DNA of 64,000 nucleotides, from NCBI GenBank assembly GCA_947488435.1, contig CANKZG010000001.1, forward strand, positions 1,356,308 to 1,420,307, read 5' to 3'. The translations under genes were made by a program, and so were the position numbers. How positions within the stretch are numbered: the stretch's first letter is position 1; every line of letters starts with the position of its first letter. Source of the stretch: an uncultured Flavobacteriaceae bacterium (GTDB taxonomy: Bacteria; Bacteroidota; Bacteroidia; Flavobacteriales; Flavobacteriaceae). The notes under the pieces are model-generated. The model saw only the letters and a program-made list of their open reading frames with translations. It made no database searches and was not told the origin of the DNA. Shown one piece after another: positions 51,683-61,839 of this stretch.

Positions 51683-52891
51683 ATGAATAGCTTAGAACTT
51701 ATACTAAACGGTTTAGAAATACTTCTGGTAGGTTATTTTGGCTTCGCGGTATTATATGTTTTTGTATTCTCTTTGGCAGGTCTTTTTTCAACTAAGGAGC
51801 GAAAAAATATTGAAAATAAACAACGAAAGTTCGCGGTTCTTATTCCCGGTTATAAAGAAGATAATGTAATTCTTGAAGTTGCAGAACAGGCAATAAAACA
51901 ACAATATCCAAACCATTTATTCGAAGTTATTATAATAGCAGATTCTTTTCAAAAACAAACGTTAGCTCAACTGGCTAAACTACCAATTCGGGTTGTAGAA
52001 GTTTCCTTTGAAAAAAGCACAAAATCTAAGGCACTAAATGCAACCATGGAGATCATTGGAGATGCATATGACGTTGCACTGGTTTTAGATGCCGATAATA
52101 TTATGGAAGAAGACTTTATAGCAAAAGTGAATGAGGTTTTTAATCAGGGATATAAGGTCGTTCAAGGCCATAGGGTGGCTAAAAACTTAAATACATCCTT
52201 TGCTATTTTAGATGCTATCAGTGAGGAAATTAACAATCATATTTTTAGAAAGGGCCATAGTGTACTTGGGTTGTCATCAGCTTTAATAGGTTCGGGAATG
52301 GCTTTTGATTACGGCTATTTTAAAAGTATGATGAAAAAGATTAATGCAGTAGGTGGTTTTGATAAGGAATTGGAATTAAGATTACTGCGATCTGGGGAGA
52401 AAATTGCTTATCTACACGATGGATTAGTACTTGATGAAAAAGTGCAAAAAGCAGCAGTTTTTAGCAATCAACGAAAGCGATGGTTATCTGCCCAATTCAT
52501 ATATTTTAGAAGGTTTTTTTGGTCTGGAGTTCAAGAGCTGTTTACCAAAGGAAATATCGATTTCTTTGATAAAGTGTATCAAATGGTTTCTCCTCCAAGA
52601 ATATTGCTAATAGGGCTCGTAAGTATAATAAGTTTTCTGTACTTGCTATATGGACTTACCACCGCCTGCCTAGGGTTTTTAATTGTACCTCCTGCACTTT
52701 GGTATGCCATATTTATACTGCTGGTTTTCGCAATTGTATGGGCAATTCCTGCTCAATTTTACCATAGAACAACACTAAAGGCGGTATTAACGCTGCCTAA
52801 AGCATTCTTTTTAATGTTTCTTTCGCTGTTTAAATTGAAAGGAGCTAATAAGAAGTTTATACACACACAACATGGAACTCTTAATTCATAA
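51683..52891 (+). CDS. Membrane glycosyltransferase family 2 (synthase-like)
   Basis: The 402-residue protein has an N-terminal helix (about 8-30), a GT2 domain with VLDADN near 128 and the acceptor motif QRKRW near 258, then two or three C-terminal helices (about 305-360). The QxxRW-like motif and membrane topology recall processive synthases such as those for cellulose or hyaluronan. It starts the second block of exopolysaccharide genes, downstream of the shared promoter box. Confidence 0.86.
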   Translation: MNSLELILNGLEILLVGYFGFAVLYVFVFSLAGLFSTKERKNIENKQRKFAVLIPGYKEDNVILEVAEQAIKQQYPNHLFEVIIIADSFQKQTLAQLAKLPIRVVEVSFEKSTKSKALNATMEIIGDAYDVALVLDADNIMEEDFIAKVNEVFNQGYKVVQGHRVAKNLNTSFAILDAISEEINNHIFRKGHSVLGLSSALIGSGMAFDYGYFKSMMKKINAVGGFDKELELRLLRSGEKIAYLHDGLVLDEKVQKAAVFSNQRKRWLSAQFIYFRRFFWSGVQELFTKGNIDFFDKVYQMVSPPRILLIGLVSIISFLYLLYGLTTACLGFLIVPPALWYAIFILLVFAIVWAIPAQFYHRTTLKAVLTLPKAFFLMFLSLFKLKGANKKFIHTQHGTLNS

Positions 52892-52900
52892 GTTAATCGT

Positions 52901-54055
52901 ATGAGAATAGGTATTGAAGGACAACGTTTGTATCGAAAGAAAAAACACGGTATGGATATGGTTGCCTTAGAATTGATCAAAAACTTACAGCAAATAGATA
53001 CCGATAATGAGTATATCATTTTTGTAAAACCAGATTTTGATAACACATGTATCCCGCAAGCGCCTAACTTTAAAGTAGTAGAGTTGGAAAATAAATTTGG
53101 GTATCCAGGGTGGGAGCAATTGGCATTACCTAAGGCTGCCTACGAAGAAGGATGTGATGTATTGCATTGCACAAGTAATACCGGCCCCCTGTTTTCTAAA
53201 GTACCTCTGGTGACAACATTGCACGATATTATTTACTTGGAAAGCATAAGTATTTTTAAAAAGGAGGGAACGTGGTATCAAAAGTTTGGAAATCTATATC
53301 GCAGATGGTTGGTTCCTCCGGTAATTCGCAAAAGCAAACGAGTTATTACCGTTTCCAATTTCGAAAGTATGCGGATCAAAAAACATTTTGGTTTTAAAGA
53401 TAATCGTCTTAAAGCTATTTATAATGGAGTAGGAGAACATTTCAAAAAAATTACAGATGCTAAAGAACTCGCAATTATTCAAGAAAAATACAAGCTGCCA
53501 GATCAGTTTCTGTTTTTTTTAGGAAATACAGATCCCAAAAAAAATACCCGAGGTGTTTTAAAAGCTTTTGCTAGTTTCAATGCAATACATAGAGGGAACT
53601 ATAAATTGGTGATGTTAGATTATGACGAAATAGCATTGCAACGTTTATTAAAAGAAATTGATGCTCCGGAATTGCGCGATCTAATTCACCTTACGGGATA
53701 TGTAGATAATAAGGATTTACCTGGAATTATAAGTCAATGCACTGTTTTCTTATATCCATCGTTGCGCGAAAGTTTTGGTATCCCAATTCTTGAGGGAATG
53801 GCTTGTGGTGTGCCTGTAATCACCTCAAATACTTCATCAATGCCCGAGGTTGCCGGAGAAGATACTGCACTATTAGTAAATCCTCATGAACCGGAAGAAA
53901 TAACAGCAGCGATAGAAACGTTGATCGAAGATCAAAAATTAGCAGAACTTATTTCCAGCAATGGAATTCTTAGAGCCAAATCTTTTTCATGGAAGGGAAT
54001 GGCAGAAAATGTGTTGGACTTATATAAGGAAGTTTATGCCGAATTGAAGCATTAA
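52901..54055 (+). CDS. Glycosyltransferase family 4 protein
   Basis: The 384-residue GT-B enzyme has FLGNTDPKKN near residue 206 and the GT4 donor-site signature ESFGIPILEGMACGVPVI near 290. The N-terminal part contains LHCTSNTGP and TLHDIIY. It is a retaining transferase for the polymer; the sugar is unknown. It is 9 bp after the synthase-like gene. Confidence 0.9.
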   Translation: MRIGIEGQRLYRKKKHGMDMVALELIKNLQQIDTDNEYIIFVKPDFDNTCIPQAPNFKVVELENKFGYPGWEQLALPKAAYEEGCDVLHCTSNTGPLFSKVPLVTTLHDIIYLESISIFKKEGTWYQKFGNLYRRWLVPPVIRKSKRVITVSNFESMRIKKHFGFKDNRLKAIYNGVGEHFKKITDAKELAIIQEKYKLPDQFLFFLGNTDPKKNTRGVLKAFASFNAIHRGNYKLVMLDYDEIALQRLLKEIDAPELRDLIHLTGYVDNKDLPGIISQCTVFLYPSLRESFGIPILEGMACGVPVITSNTSSMPEVAGEDTALLVNPHEPEEITAAIETLIEDQKLAELISSNGILRAKSFSWKGMAENVLDLYKEVYAELKH

Positions 54056-54059
54056 AAAT

Positions 54060-55259
54060 ATGATTTGTAACAGAGATATTGTTGTAATAGGAATTCAGGC
54101 TTGGGACATTAGTATAGGAAGCAATTGTAAAAATATAGCTTTAGAGTTCGCCAAGAATAATAGAGTACTTTATGTTAACCCGCCAATGGATCGTATATCC
54201 AGATTTCGGGAACGTAAAACTGCCAAAATTCAAAAACGGCTTAAAGTGAAAAGAGGTGAAGAAAATGATCTGGTTCATATTGAAACAAACCTTTGGAATT
54301 TATACCCCAAAAAAATGACCGAATCAATCAACTTTATTGGTAACACCTATCTCTTCGATCATTTTAATAAAAAAAATGCAAAACGATTTACAACCAATAT
54401 TCTTTCGGCGATAGAGCGATTGGGTTTTACGGATTACATTGTTTTTAACGATAGTTCTATGTTTTTGGGGCAGTATATTAAAGAGTTATTGCACCCCTCT
54501 TGCTACGTTTATTATATGCGCGATTACCTTACTAAGAATCCGTATTGGAAAAAAAATGGAGTGCGATTAGAGCCTAAGTTAATTGAAAACGCTGATTGTG
54601 TGGTTAGCAATTCTACACTATATGCAGAATATGGACAACAGTACACGCAGCATTCGTATATGGTAGGGCAAGGTTGTGATACCTCATTGTTTAACGAAAC
54701 GGAACGAATCATTACCATTCCAGAAGATCTCAATTCCATTCCCGAACCGAGAATTGGGTATGTAGGTTTCTTATCAAGTCGTCGCTTAAGTATTACTATT
54801 TTAATGCATATCGCTAAAACAAAAAAAGATTGGAATATTGTATTGGTAGGCCCGGAAGATGAAGCTTTTAAAGCTTCAGCTTTGCATGATATGACCAATG
54901 TTTATTTTTTAGGAAGTAGAGATGCCTCTCAATTGCCCAATTATATAAAAGGTTTTGATGTGGCTATAAACCCACAGCTTATTAACGATGCAACGATTGG
55001 AAATTACCCTAGAAAAATTGACGAATACTTGGCAATGGGAAAACCCACAGTCGCTTCCGCTACAAAGGCAATGGAATATTTTAAGGAACATACCTATTTA
55101 GGTGAAACCCCAGAAGATTATGTAGCACTAATAGAAAAGGCACTAGAAGAAAATAACCATGCACTAGAAGAATTACGAAGAACCTTTGGATTGTCTCATA
55201 GTTGGGAGAATAATGTACATGAAATTTATAAATGTATCGATTTGGTACAACAGGAATAA
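54060..55259 (+). CDS. Glycosyltransferase (GT-B, GT4-like)
   Basis: The 399-residue protein shows a GT-B pattern: N-terminal domain with YYMRDYLTKN, then IGYVGFLSSRRL, VLVGPED, and a donor-site block IGNYPRKIDEYLAMGKPTVAS. It differs from classical GT4 in lacking the EGMA sequence. It lies 4 bp after the GT4 gene. Confidence 0.82.
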   Translation: MICNRDIVVIGIQAWDISIGSNCKNIALEFAKNNRVLYVNPPMDRISRFRERKTAKIQKRLKVKRGEENDLVHIETNLWNLYPKKMTESINFIGNTYLFDHFNKKNAKRFTTNILSAIERLGFTDYIVFNDSSMFLGQYIKELLHPSCYVYYMRDYLTKNPYWKKNGVRLEPKLIENADCVVSNSTLYAEYGQQYTQHSYMVGQGCDTSLFNETERIITIPEDLNSIPEPRIGYVGFLSSRRLSITILMHIAKTKKDWNIVLVGPEDEAFKASALHDMTNVYFLGSRDASQLPNYIKGFDVAINPQLINDATIGNYPRKIDEYLAMGKPTVASATKAMEYFKEHTYLGETPEDYVALIEKALEENNHALEELRRTFGLSHSWENNVHEIYKCIDLVQQE

Positions 55260-55270
55260 ACCTATAACCG

Positions 55271-55885
55271 ATGAGCCTAGTAACTACCATAAAATCTAAC
55301 CCAAAAGCCAAACAATTTGCGTTAACCCTTATAGCTCCAAAACGTAATCCGAGACCACGTTTGTGGGTTCGATGGTTTTTAAACCCACTTAAGCACAAAA
55401 AAGGGCGAGGAGCTAAAATTCGAAGAAATAGTAGAATAGATGTATTTCCCTGGAAAAAATTTGAGGTGGGAGATTTAACAACAATTGAATCTTATTGTAC
55501 CATTAACAACGGTTCTGGCGATGTTATCTTAGGAAATAAGGTTCGCGTTGGTATTGGTAGTGTAATTATTGGTCCAGTTAAAATGGGAAATGGTTCAGGT
55601 TTAGGACAACACGTGTTCGTTTCTGGCTTTAATCACGGTTATGCAGATGGATCTAAAAATTCTAGTGATCAACCCTTAGATATTCGCCCTACGGTTATCG
55701 AGGAAGAAGCCCATATAGGTGCTAATTCCGTAGTACTTGCCGGTGTTACCATAGGAAAAAGGTGCCAAATAGGAGCAGGAAGTGTGGTGACTAAAGATGT
55801 TCCGCCCTTTTCCATTGCTGTAGGCAATCCAGCACGTGTAATAAAACAATTCAATACGATTACCCAAAAGTGGGAATCGGTATAA
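55271..55885 (+). CDS. Hexapeptide-repeat acyltransferase
   Basis: The 204-residue left-handed beta-helix protein has isoleucine-patch repeats ([45 protein letters not shown]) and the conserved FNHGY active-site loop with His. The end [11 protein letters not shown] is standard for the acetyltransferase group. It probably O-acetylates the polysaccharide or a precursor sugar. Confidence 0.86.
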   Translation: MSLVTTIKSNPKAKQFALTLIAPKRNPRPRLWVRWFLNPLKHKKGRGAKIRRNSRIDVFPWKKFEVGDLTTIESYCTINNGSGDVILGNKVRVGIGSVIIGPVKMGNGSGLGQHVFVSGFNHGYADGSKNSSDQPLDIRPTVIEEEAHIGANSVVLAGVTIGKRCQIGAGSVVTKDVPPFSIAVGNPARVIKQFNTITQKWESV

Positions 55886-55899
55886 TACAATATTTAGTT

Positions 55900-57108
55900 A
55901 TGACAAGTTTAGAAATTATTTTTTGGGGAGCTCTGTTTATCATATTTTACTCTTATCTGGGTTATGGTCTGTTGTTGTTTTTAATTATTAAAATTCGCAG
56001 AGTTTTAGGTCTTGGAAAACCATATGTTGGTAATCCAGATTACGAACCTGAGGTAACATTATTTGTCTCAGCCTTTAATGAAAAAAACTATTTGGATGCC
56101 AAGGTAAAGAACTCAAAAAGTTTGAATTACCCCAAAGAAAAAATACACCAAGTTTGGGTTACTGATGGTTCGGATGACGGTACTCCTGACCTGTTAAAAA
56201 CATATGAAGGCGTTGAGGTATATCATAGCGAAGAACGCGCGGGGAAGATTGCAGCTATGAATAGGGGAATGCAATTTGTGAAAACCCCAATTGTAATATT
56301 TTCAGATGCAAACACTGATTTAGGAGAAGAATCTATTCAGGAAATTGTAAAACTATTTCGTAACCCTAAAGTAGGTTGTGTATCAGGAGAAAAGAGAATT
56401 TATGCTAATAAAACGGATAGCGCTTCAGGTGCAGGAGAAGGTATTTACTGGCGGTACGAGTCAACTTTAAAAAAATGGGATGCGGAGTTATACTCTGTAG
56501 TAGGAGCTGCAGGAGAGCTTTTTGCTATTCGAACAGCGTTGTGGCAGGAAGTAGAAAAAGATACACTTTTAGACGATTTCATGATTTCTTTACGCGTTGC
56601 TATGTCAGGATATACCATACAATATAACCCTGAAGCATATGCCATTGAATCCGCATCCGAGAATGTAAAAGAGGAGCTTAAACGGAAAATTAGAATTTCA
56701 GCTGGAGGGATACAATCTGTAGTGCGACTTCGAGGACTCCTCAATGTATTTAAATATGGGACGCTTTCGTTTCAATATGTTTCACATCGCGTCCTGCGAT
56801 GGACATTAACACCGTTATTATTATTGCTAATTATACCTATGAATTACATTTTAGCAAGTCAATCAGGATTGTTTTCAATAAATCTATATAGTATTTTATT
56901 TGCAGGACAAATGCTTTTTTATGGTGCAGCTTTAACAGGTTGGTTCTTAGAACATAAAGAAATACGTTTAAAAATATTATTTATTCCGTATTACTTTTTT
57001 ATTATGAATCTCTCTGTTTATTTAGGGTTTCACCGATACCTTAAAGGCAAGCAATCTGTAAATTGGGAACGCGCTAAACGTGCAACAGTAAAAGAAAGTG
57101 TTGCTTAA
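55900..57108 (+). CDS. Membrane glycosyltransferase family 2 protein
   Basis: The 402-residue protein has an N-terminal helix (about 8-30), a GT2 domain with VTDGSDDGT, FSDANTD as the DxD-type site near 135 and KRKIRISAGG near 265, then three C-terminal helices. It is related in layout to the gene at 51683. The frame is open from 55870, but the ATG at 55900 avoids overlap with the acyltransferase gene and starts near the helix. Confidence 0.86.
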   Translation: MTSLEIIFWGALFIIFYSYLGYGLLLFLIIKIRRVLGLGKPYVGNPDYEPEVTLFVSAFNEKNYLDAKVKNSKSLNYPKEKIHQVWVTDGSDDGTPDLLKTYEGVEVYHSEERAGKIAAMNRGMQFVKTPIVIFSDANTDLGEESIQEIVKLFRNPKVGCVSGEKRIYANKTDSASGAGEGIYWRYESTLKKWDAELYSVVGAAGELFAIRTALWQEVEKDTLLDDFMISLRVAMSGYTIQYNPEAYAIESASENVKEELKRKIRISAGGIQSVVRLRGLLNVFKYGTLSFQYVSHRVLRWTLTPLLLLLIIPMNYILASQSGLFSINLYSILFAGQMLFYGAALTGWFLEHKEIRLKILFIPYYFFIMNLSVYLGFHRYLKGKQSVNWERAKRATVKESVA

Positions 57109-57110
57109 TA

Positions 57111-58250
57111 TTATTCTACAGGATTTTTTTGTCGAATAGGAAGATCAAAGTAAAATGTGCTTCCCTTTCCTAATTCACTATCCAAAATTAAGGTGCCCCC
57201 ATTTTTATGAACAAAATCCTGACATAAGACCAAACCTAAACCAGAACCAGCCTCTTTTTCGGTACCTGTTTTACTAAAATGTTCCCCTGGATTTAAAACT
57301 TTATCTAAATCTTCTTTGGCAATACCTACCCCGTTGTCTTGAATTAGGATTATAACTTCATCCTCCATCGTCTTAGCTTCAATTGTTATACATCCATTTT
57401 TTGGTGTGAACTTAATAGCATTTGAAATAAGATTTCGTATTACTGTTTTAATCATGTTCATATCAGCAAAGGCCGTCGTTTTCTCAGGGATATTGGTTTT
57501 CATTTCGATCATCTTCGTATTTAGATTTAACTCAAATAAGCGCAATGATCGAGTCACCATTTCTTTGATGTTAATTTCTTCCGGAATAAAACTAAGTACC
57601 CCACTTTCAGATTTTGCCCAACCCAAAAGGTTTTCTAATAGACTAAATGCTTCATCTGTTGTATTTAGTAAATCATAAACCGTTTCATCCAAAAACTTCT
57701 CATCTTTTGGATCTATTATACCTCGCATAATAAAGTCAAGTTTTAACTTAATAGAACTCAAGGGAGATCTGAGGTCGTGTCCTATAATGGAGAACATACG
57801 ATCCTTTAAGGTATTGGAATTGGTAAGATCTAAAGCTTGTTTTTCAACTTTGTTTTTGGCCTTTATTAAATCGGTATGCGTTTTTATCCTAGCAATCAAT
57901 TCTTGTTCGTCAAAGGGTTTAGTAACATAATCTACACCACCTACTTTAAATCCTCTAATCTTATCTTCCATATTGACCTTTCCCGTTATAAAAATAATGG
58001 GAATATCGCTACAATTAGGATAACTTTTAATCTTCTGACAGAGCTCGAAACCATTCATTTGTGGTAACATGACATCCAAGAGAATAAGATCTGGAGCACG
58101 TTCCTGAGCTGCAGTAATTGCCAAGTCAGGATTAATAGCACCTACATAATCAAAACCATTTTTCTCCAAAATAAATTTTAGCAATTCTAAGTTTAGTAAT
58201 TCATCATCAACTGCTAGGATCAAAGATTTTTCTGGACCGGTATTTTTCAA
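57111..58250 (-). CDS. Response regulator-histidine kinase hybrid
   Basis: The 379-residue soluble protein has an N-terminal receiver (AVDDE, acceptor Asp59 in LLDVMLPQ, VTKPFDEQE) followed by HisKA with His158 in IGHDLRSP and a HATPase domain (DNGVGIAKEDLD, GSGLGL). A receiver-first kinase without PAS or membrane domains is typically a secondary relay. It is transcribed against the surrounding exopolysaccharide genes and ends 2 bp from the convergent glycosyltransferase. The only usable start is TTG at 58250. Confidence 0.87.
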   Translation of the reverse strand: MKNTGPEKSLILAVDDELLNLELLKFILEKNGFDYVGAINPDLAITAAQERAPDLILLDVMLPQMNGFELCQKIKSYPNCSDIPIIFITGKVNMEDKIRGFKVGGVDYVTKPFDEQELIARIKTHTDLIKAKNKVEKQALDLTNSNTLKDRMFSIIGHDLRSPLSSIKLKLDFIMRGIIDPKDEKFLDETVYDLLNTTDEAFSLLENLLGWAKSESGVLSFIPEEINIKEMVTRSLRLFELNLNTKMIEMKTNIPEKTTAFADMNMIKTVIRNLISNAIKFTPKNGCITIEAKTMEDEVIILIQDNGVGIAKEDLDKVLNPGEHFSKTGTEKEAGSGLGLVLCQDFVHKNGGTLILDSELGKGSTFYFDLPIRQKNPVE

Positions 58251-58450
58251 ATTTGAAGTTTTAGATTATACAATAGCAACTTAGGTATAACGAAAATTCT
58301 TACAATTTCATATATCGTACGAAAGTAGGAAAAGTTTTGTTTTAAATTGGAACAACTAGAATGAGGAAAAAATCATGAATTTCAGAGTTTTAGCTCATTA
58401 AATATAAGTCCAAACTTCAAAAAGAAGAAAATTACAACGTAAACTGGGCT

Positions 58451-58496
58451 GTTCACAACATAAATTAATCATAATTGTTTTGTAGGATTATATTTA
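58451..58496 (+). promoter_or_regulatory. CACAACAT box and promoter of the ugd-rfb operon
   Basis: GTTCACAACATAA at 58451-58463 matches the box at 34293 and 40604 at 12 of 13 positions. It lies 35 bp (from the C) before TATATTTA at 58489-58496. Downstream similarity to the promoter at 51598 extends through TGTAGGATTATATTTACAA. Transcription would begin near 58501, 34 nt before the ugd ATG. Confidence 0.55.
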
Positions 58497-58534
58497 CAAG
58501 CAATAATAAAATAACAACCTAAAAGTTAGAAAAA

Positions 58535-59893
58535 ATGAAAATAACGGTTATAGGGACGGGCTATGTAGGTCTGGTTACAGGAACATGTTTTGCGGAAACA
58601 GGAATTAATGTGGTTTGCGTAGATATTGATGCAAAAAAAATTGAAGGACTAAAACAAGGAGAAGTGCCAATTTACGAACCTGGCTTAGATACAGTTCTGG
58701 AAAAAAACATTTCCAAAGGACGTATTGGTTTTACAACCAGTTTAGCTGAAGGAGTTAAAGATAGTGATGCCATATTTATTGCTGTTGGAACACCACCAGA
58801 TGAAGATGGAAGTGCGGATTTGCAATATGTTTTGGGTGTGGCTCAGGAAATAGGAGAGCACCTAAATAACTATGCCGTAATTGTAACTAAAAGTACAGTG
58901 CCGGTAGGAACTTCATATAAAGTAAAAGCAGTTGTTGAAAAAGCATTGCAAAAACGAAAAGCAGATATTGATTTTGATGTTGCCTCGAATCCGGAATTTT
59001 TAAAAGAAGGAAGTGCCGTTTCTGATTTTTTAAAGCCTGATAGAATTGTGGTTGGTATCGAGAGTGAACGTGCAGAAAAAACAATGCGTAGATTATATAA
59101 ACCATTTTTACTGAATGGACATCCACTATTATTTATGGATATTTTTTCATCAGAAATGACCAAATATGCAGCTAATTCTATGTTGGCGACAAAAATCAGT
59201 TTTATGAATGATGTAGCTAACTTATGTGAATTGGTTGGTGCCGATATAGATTCTGTTCGGAAAGGAATCGGTTCGGATGGAAGAATAGGAAATAAATTTA
59301 TCTATCCCGGAACCGGATATGGTGGAAGTTGTTTTCCAAAAGATGTACAGGCATTAATTCGTACTGCCGATGAATATGGACATTCATTAGAAGTGCTCAA
59401 GGCGGTAGAAAAAGTAAATTACCGTCAGAAAGCTATCTTGGTTGAGAAAATGAAAGTGCATTACGGAGGAAATCTAAAGAATATGCAGTTTGGAATGTGG
59501 GGATTATCATTTAAACCAAAAACGGATGATATGAGAGAAGCACCTTCCTTGGTAATTATAGAACAATTACTTGCTGCTGGAGCAAGCGTTCGGGTATATG
59601 ATCCTGTTGCTATGGAGGAATCAGAACGGATTTTAGGAGACAAAGTAAGTTATGCAAAGGACGAATATGATGCTTGTATTGATGTAGATGCACTCTTAAT
59701 AGTGACAGAATGGTCCGAATTTAGAATGCCTAATTTCAGATTGTTAGATAAAGTTATGAAAGAAAAGGTGATCTTTGATGGAAGAAATGTATATGATCCA
59801 GAAGAGATGCGCGAACTTGACTTTACGTATTATAGTATTGGAAGGGAAACTGTCAAAAGTTTAGAAGGTCGTCCTACAGAACTGGTTCATTAG
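58535..59893 (+). CDS. ugd: UDP-glucose 6-dehydrogenase
   Basis: The 452-residue protein has the N-terminal NAD motif GTGYVGLVTG, VGTPPDEDG, KSTVPVGT and the catalytic cysteine in GYGGSCFPKD. It oxidises UDP-glucose to UDP-glucuronate for the polysaccharide, implying an acidic polymer. It opens the precursor operon and is followed by the rhamnose genes. Confidence 0.94.
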   Translation: MKITVIGTGYVGLVTGTCFAETGINVVCVDIDAKKIEGLKQGEVPIYEPGLDTVLEKNISKGRIGFTTSLAEGVKDSDAIFIAVGTPPDEDGSADLQYVLGVAQEIGEHLNNYAVIVTKSTVPVGTSYKVKAVVEKALQKRKADIDFDVASNPEFLKEGSAVSDFLKPDRIVVGIESERAEKTMRRLYKPFLLNGHPLLFMDIFSSEMTKYAANSMLATKISFMNDVANLCELVGADIDSVRKGIGSDGRIGNKFIYPGTGYGGSCFPKDVQALIRTADEYGHSLEVLKAVEKVNYRQKAILVEKMKVHYGGNLKNMQFGMWGLSFKPKTDDMREAPSLVIIEQLLAAGASVRVYDPVAMEESERILGDKVSYAKDEYDACIDVDALLIVTEWSEFRMPNFRLLDKVMKEKVIFDGRNVYDPEEMRELDFTYYSIGRETVKSLEGRPTELVH

Positions 59894-59928
59894 GAGAAAT
59901 ATAAATATTGACAACAAACACATTTGAA

Positions 59929-60963
59929 ATGAAGCGAATATTAGTAACTGGAGGAGCCGGATTTATTGGGGCGAATTTTGTACCCTATTTTTTAGAAACT
60001 AATCCAGAAGTTCATATTGTTAATATAGATGCGTTAACCTATGCCGGAGATTTATCAAATCTATCTGAAATAGCGGAGCATCCCCGTTATACTTTTGTAA
60101 AAGGAGATATTGTTGATAGAGCGCTTATAGAACAGCTATTTCAGGAATATGACATTCAGGGTGTTATTCATTTTGCAGCTGAATCTCATGTAGATAACTC
60201 CATCACTAATCCTGATGCGTTTATGCAAACAAATATTATAGGAACGTTTAATTTAATTGACGTTGCTAAGAAATATTGGATGCTTAGCCCAGGAGTCTAT
60301 AAGGAAGCTTATGCAAGCTGCAGATTTCATCATGTTTCAACAGATGAAGTATATGGAACTTTAGGAAAGGAAGGTCTCTTTATGGAAACAACCCCTTATG
60401 CTCCTAACAGTCCGTATAGTGCGTCTAAGGCTTCTTCCGATTTTATTGTTCGAAGTTACTTTCATACGTTTGGTATGGATGTGGTCACAACCAATTGTTC
60501 CAATAATTATGGACCGAAACAGCATAATGAAAAATTGATTCCAACAATTATTCGAAAAGCATTAGCGGGCGAACCTATTCCTATTTATGGTGATGGTTCC
60601 AATATTAGAGATTGGTTGTATGTTTTGGATCATTGCAAGGGTATTGCATTAGTCTATAAGGATGGTGTCTCTGGAGAAACCTATAACATCGGTGGAAGAA
60701 ATGAACGAAACAACCTCTATATCGCTACTAGAATTTGCGAATTATTAGATCAAAAAAAGCCACGTAGGGGAGAAGGCACCTATGCCGACTTAATTACTTA
60801 TGTTGAAGATAGGGCGGGGCATGATTTTAGATATGCTATTGACGCTAGCAAAATTGAAAACGATTTGGCTTGGAAAGCAGATGAAAACTTCGAAACAGGA
60901 ATAGAAAAAACAATAGATTGGTATTTGGCTAAATACAGTGTTCAGCTCAAGACTCCAATCTAA
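59929..60963 (+). CDS. rfbB: dTDP-glucose 4,6-dehydratase
   Basis: The 344-residue extended SDR has GGAGFIGANF at the start, STDEVYG and the YxxxK motif in YSASK, with the NNYGPKQHNEKLIP block. It makes dTDP-4-keto-6-deoxyglucose. The ATG at 59929 begins the Rossmann strand and is preferred over the TTG at 59908. First of rfbBACD. Confidence 0.94.
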   Translation: MKRILVTGGAGFIGANFVPYFLETNPEVHIVNIDALTYAGDLSNLSEIAEHPRYTFVKGDIVDRALIEQLFQEYDIQGVIHFAAESHVDNSITNPDAFMQTNIIGTFNLIDVAKKYWMLSPGVYKEAYASCRFHHVSTDEVYGTLGKEGLFMETTPYAPNSPYSASKASSDFIVRSYFHTFGMDVVTTNCSNNYGPKQHNEKLIPTIIRKALAGEPIPIYGDGSNIRDWLYVLDHCKGIALVYKDGVSGETYNIGGRNERNNLYIATRICELLDQKKPRRGEGTYADLITYVEDRAGHDFRYAIDASKIENDLAWKADENFETGIEKTIDWYLAKYSVQLKTPI

Positions 60964-60978
60964 AATAAATTTAAACAG

Positions 60979-61836
60979 ATGAAAGGAATAATTTTAGCAG
61001 GAGGATCTGGTACAAGGTTACATCCAATTACATTGGCTGTTAGTAAGCAATTAATGCCAATTTATGATAAGCCTATGATTTATTATCCGATTTCTACGTT
61101 GATAGAATCTGGAATTCGGGAAATTTTAATTATTTCTACTCCTCATGACCTTCCTTTGTTTCAAAAGTTATTGGGAAATGGAAAAAAATATGGATGCAGA
61201 TTTGAATATGCTATCCAAGATGAACCCAATGGTTTGGCTGAAGCTTTTATAATTGGAGCCGATTTTATCGGGAAAGATAAAGTGGCATTGGTTTTAGGAG
61301 ATAATATTTTTTATGGAACAGGATTGGAAAAATTGTTGCAATCCAATAACGACCCGGAAGGAGGTATTATTTATGCGTACCATGTTAATGACCCGGAAAG
61401 ATATGGCGTTGTGGAGTTTGATAAATCTGGTTTAGCTATTTCAATTGAAGAAAAGCCTAAAAAGCCTAAATCCAATTATGCGGTTCCTGGAATTTATTTT
61501 TACGATAATGAGGTCGTAGAAATTGCCAAAAATATAAAGCCCAGCGCTAGAGGGGAATTGGAAATTACGGATATCAATAAAGAATATCTAAAGAGAGGGA
61601 AATTAAAAGTAAGTATCTTAGATAGAGGAACGGCATGGTTAGATACCGGAACGTTTAAATCGTTAATGCAAGCCTCACAGTTTGTTCAAGTAATTGAAGA
61701 ACGACAAGGATTGAAAATTGGAGCAATAGAATCTGCAGCATATAAAATGGGATTTATTACCAAAAGTCAATTTAAAAAATTAACCCTGCCATTTCTAAAA
61801 AGTGGTTATAGTATAAATCTATTAGAAGCAATTTAG
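60979..61836 (+). CDS. rfbA: Glucose-1-phosphate thymidylyltransferase
   Basis: The 285-residue nucleotidyltransferase has the signature [11 protein letters not shown] near the start, PMIYYPIS and LGDNIFYG. It makes dTDP-glucose for rhamnose synthesis. It is 15 bp after rfbB and 3 bp before rfbC. Confidence 0.95.
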   Translation: MKGIILAGGSGTRLHPITLAVSKQLMPIYDKPMIYYPISTLIESGIREILIISTPHDLPLFQKLLGNGKKYGCRFEYAIQDEPNGLAEAFIIGADFIGKDKVALVLGDNIFYGTGLEKLLQSNNDPEGGIIYAYHVNDPERYGVVEFDKSGLAISIEEKPKKPKSNYAVPGIYFYDNEVVEIAKNIKPSARGELEITDINKEYLKRGKLKVSILDRGTAWLDTGTFKSLMQASQFVQVIEERQGLKIGAIESAAYKMGFITKSQFKKLTLPFLKSGYSINLLEAI

Positions 61837-61839
61837 GAT

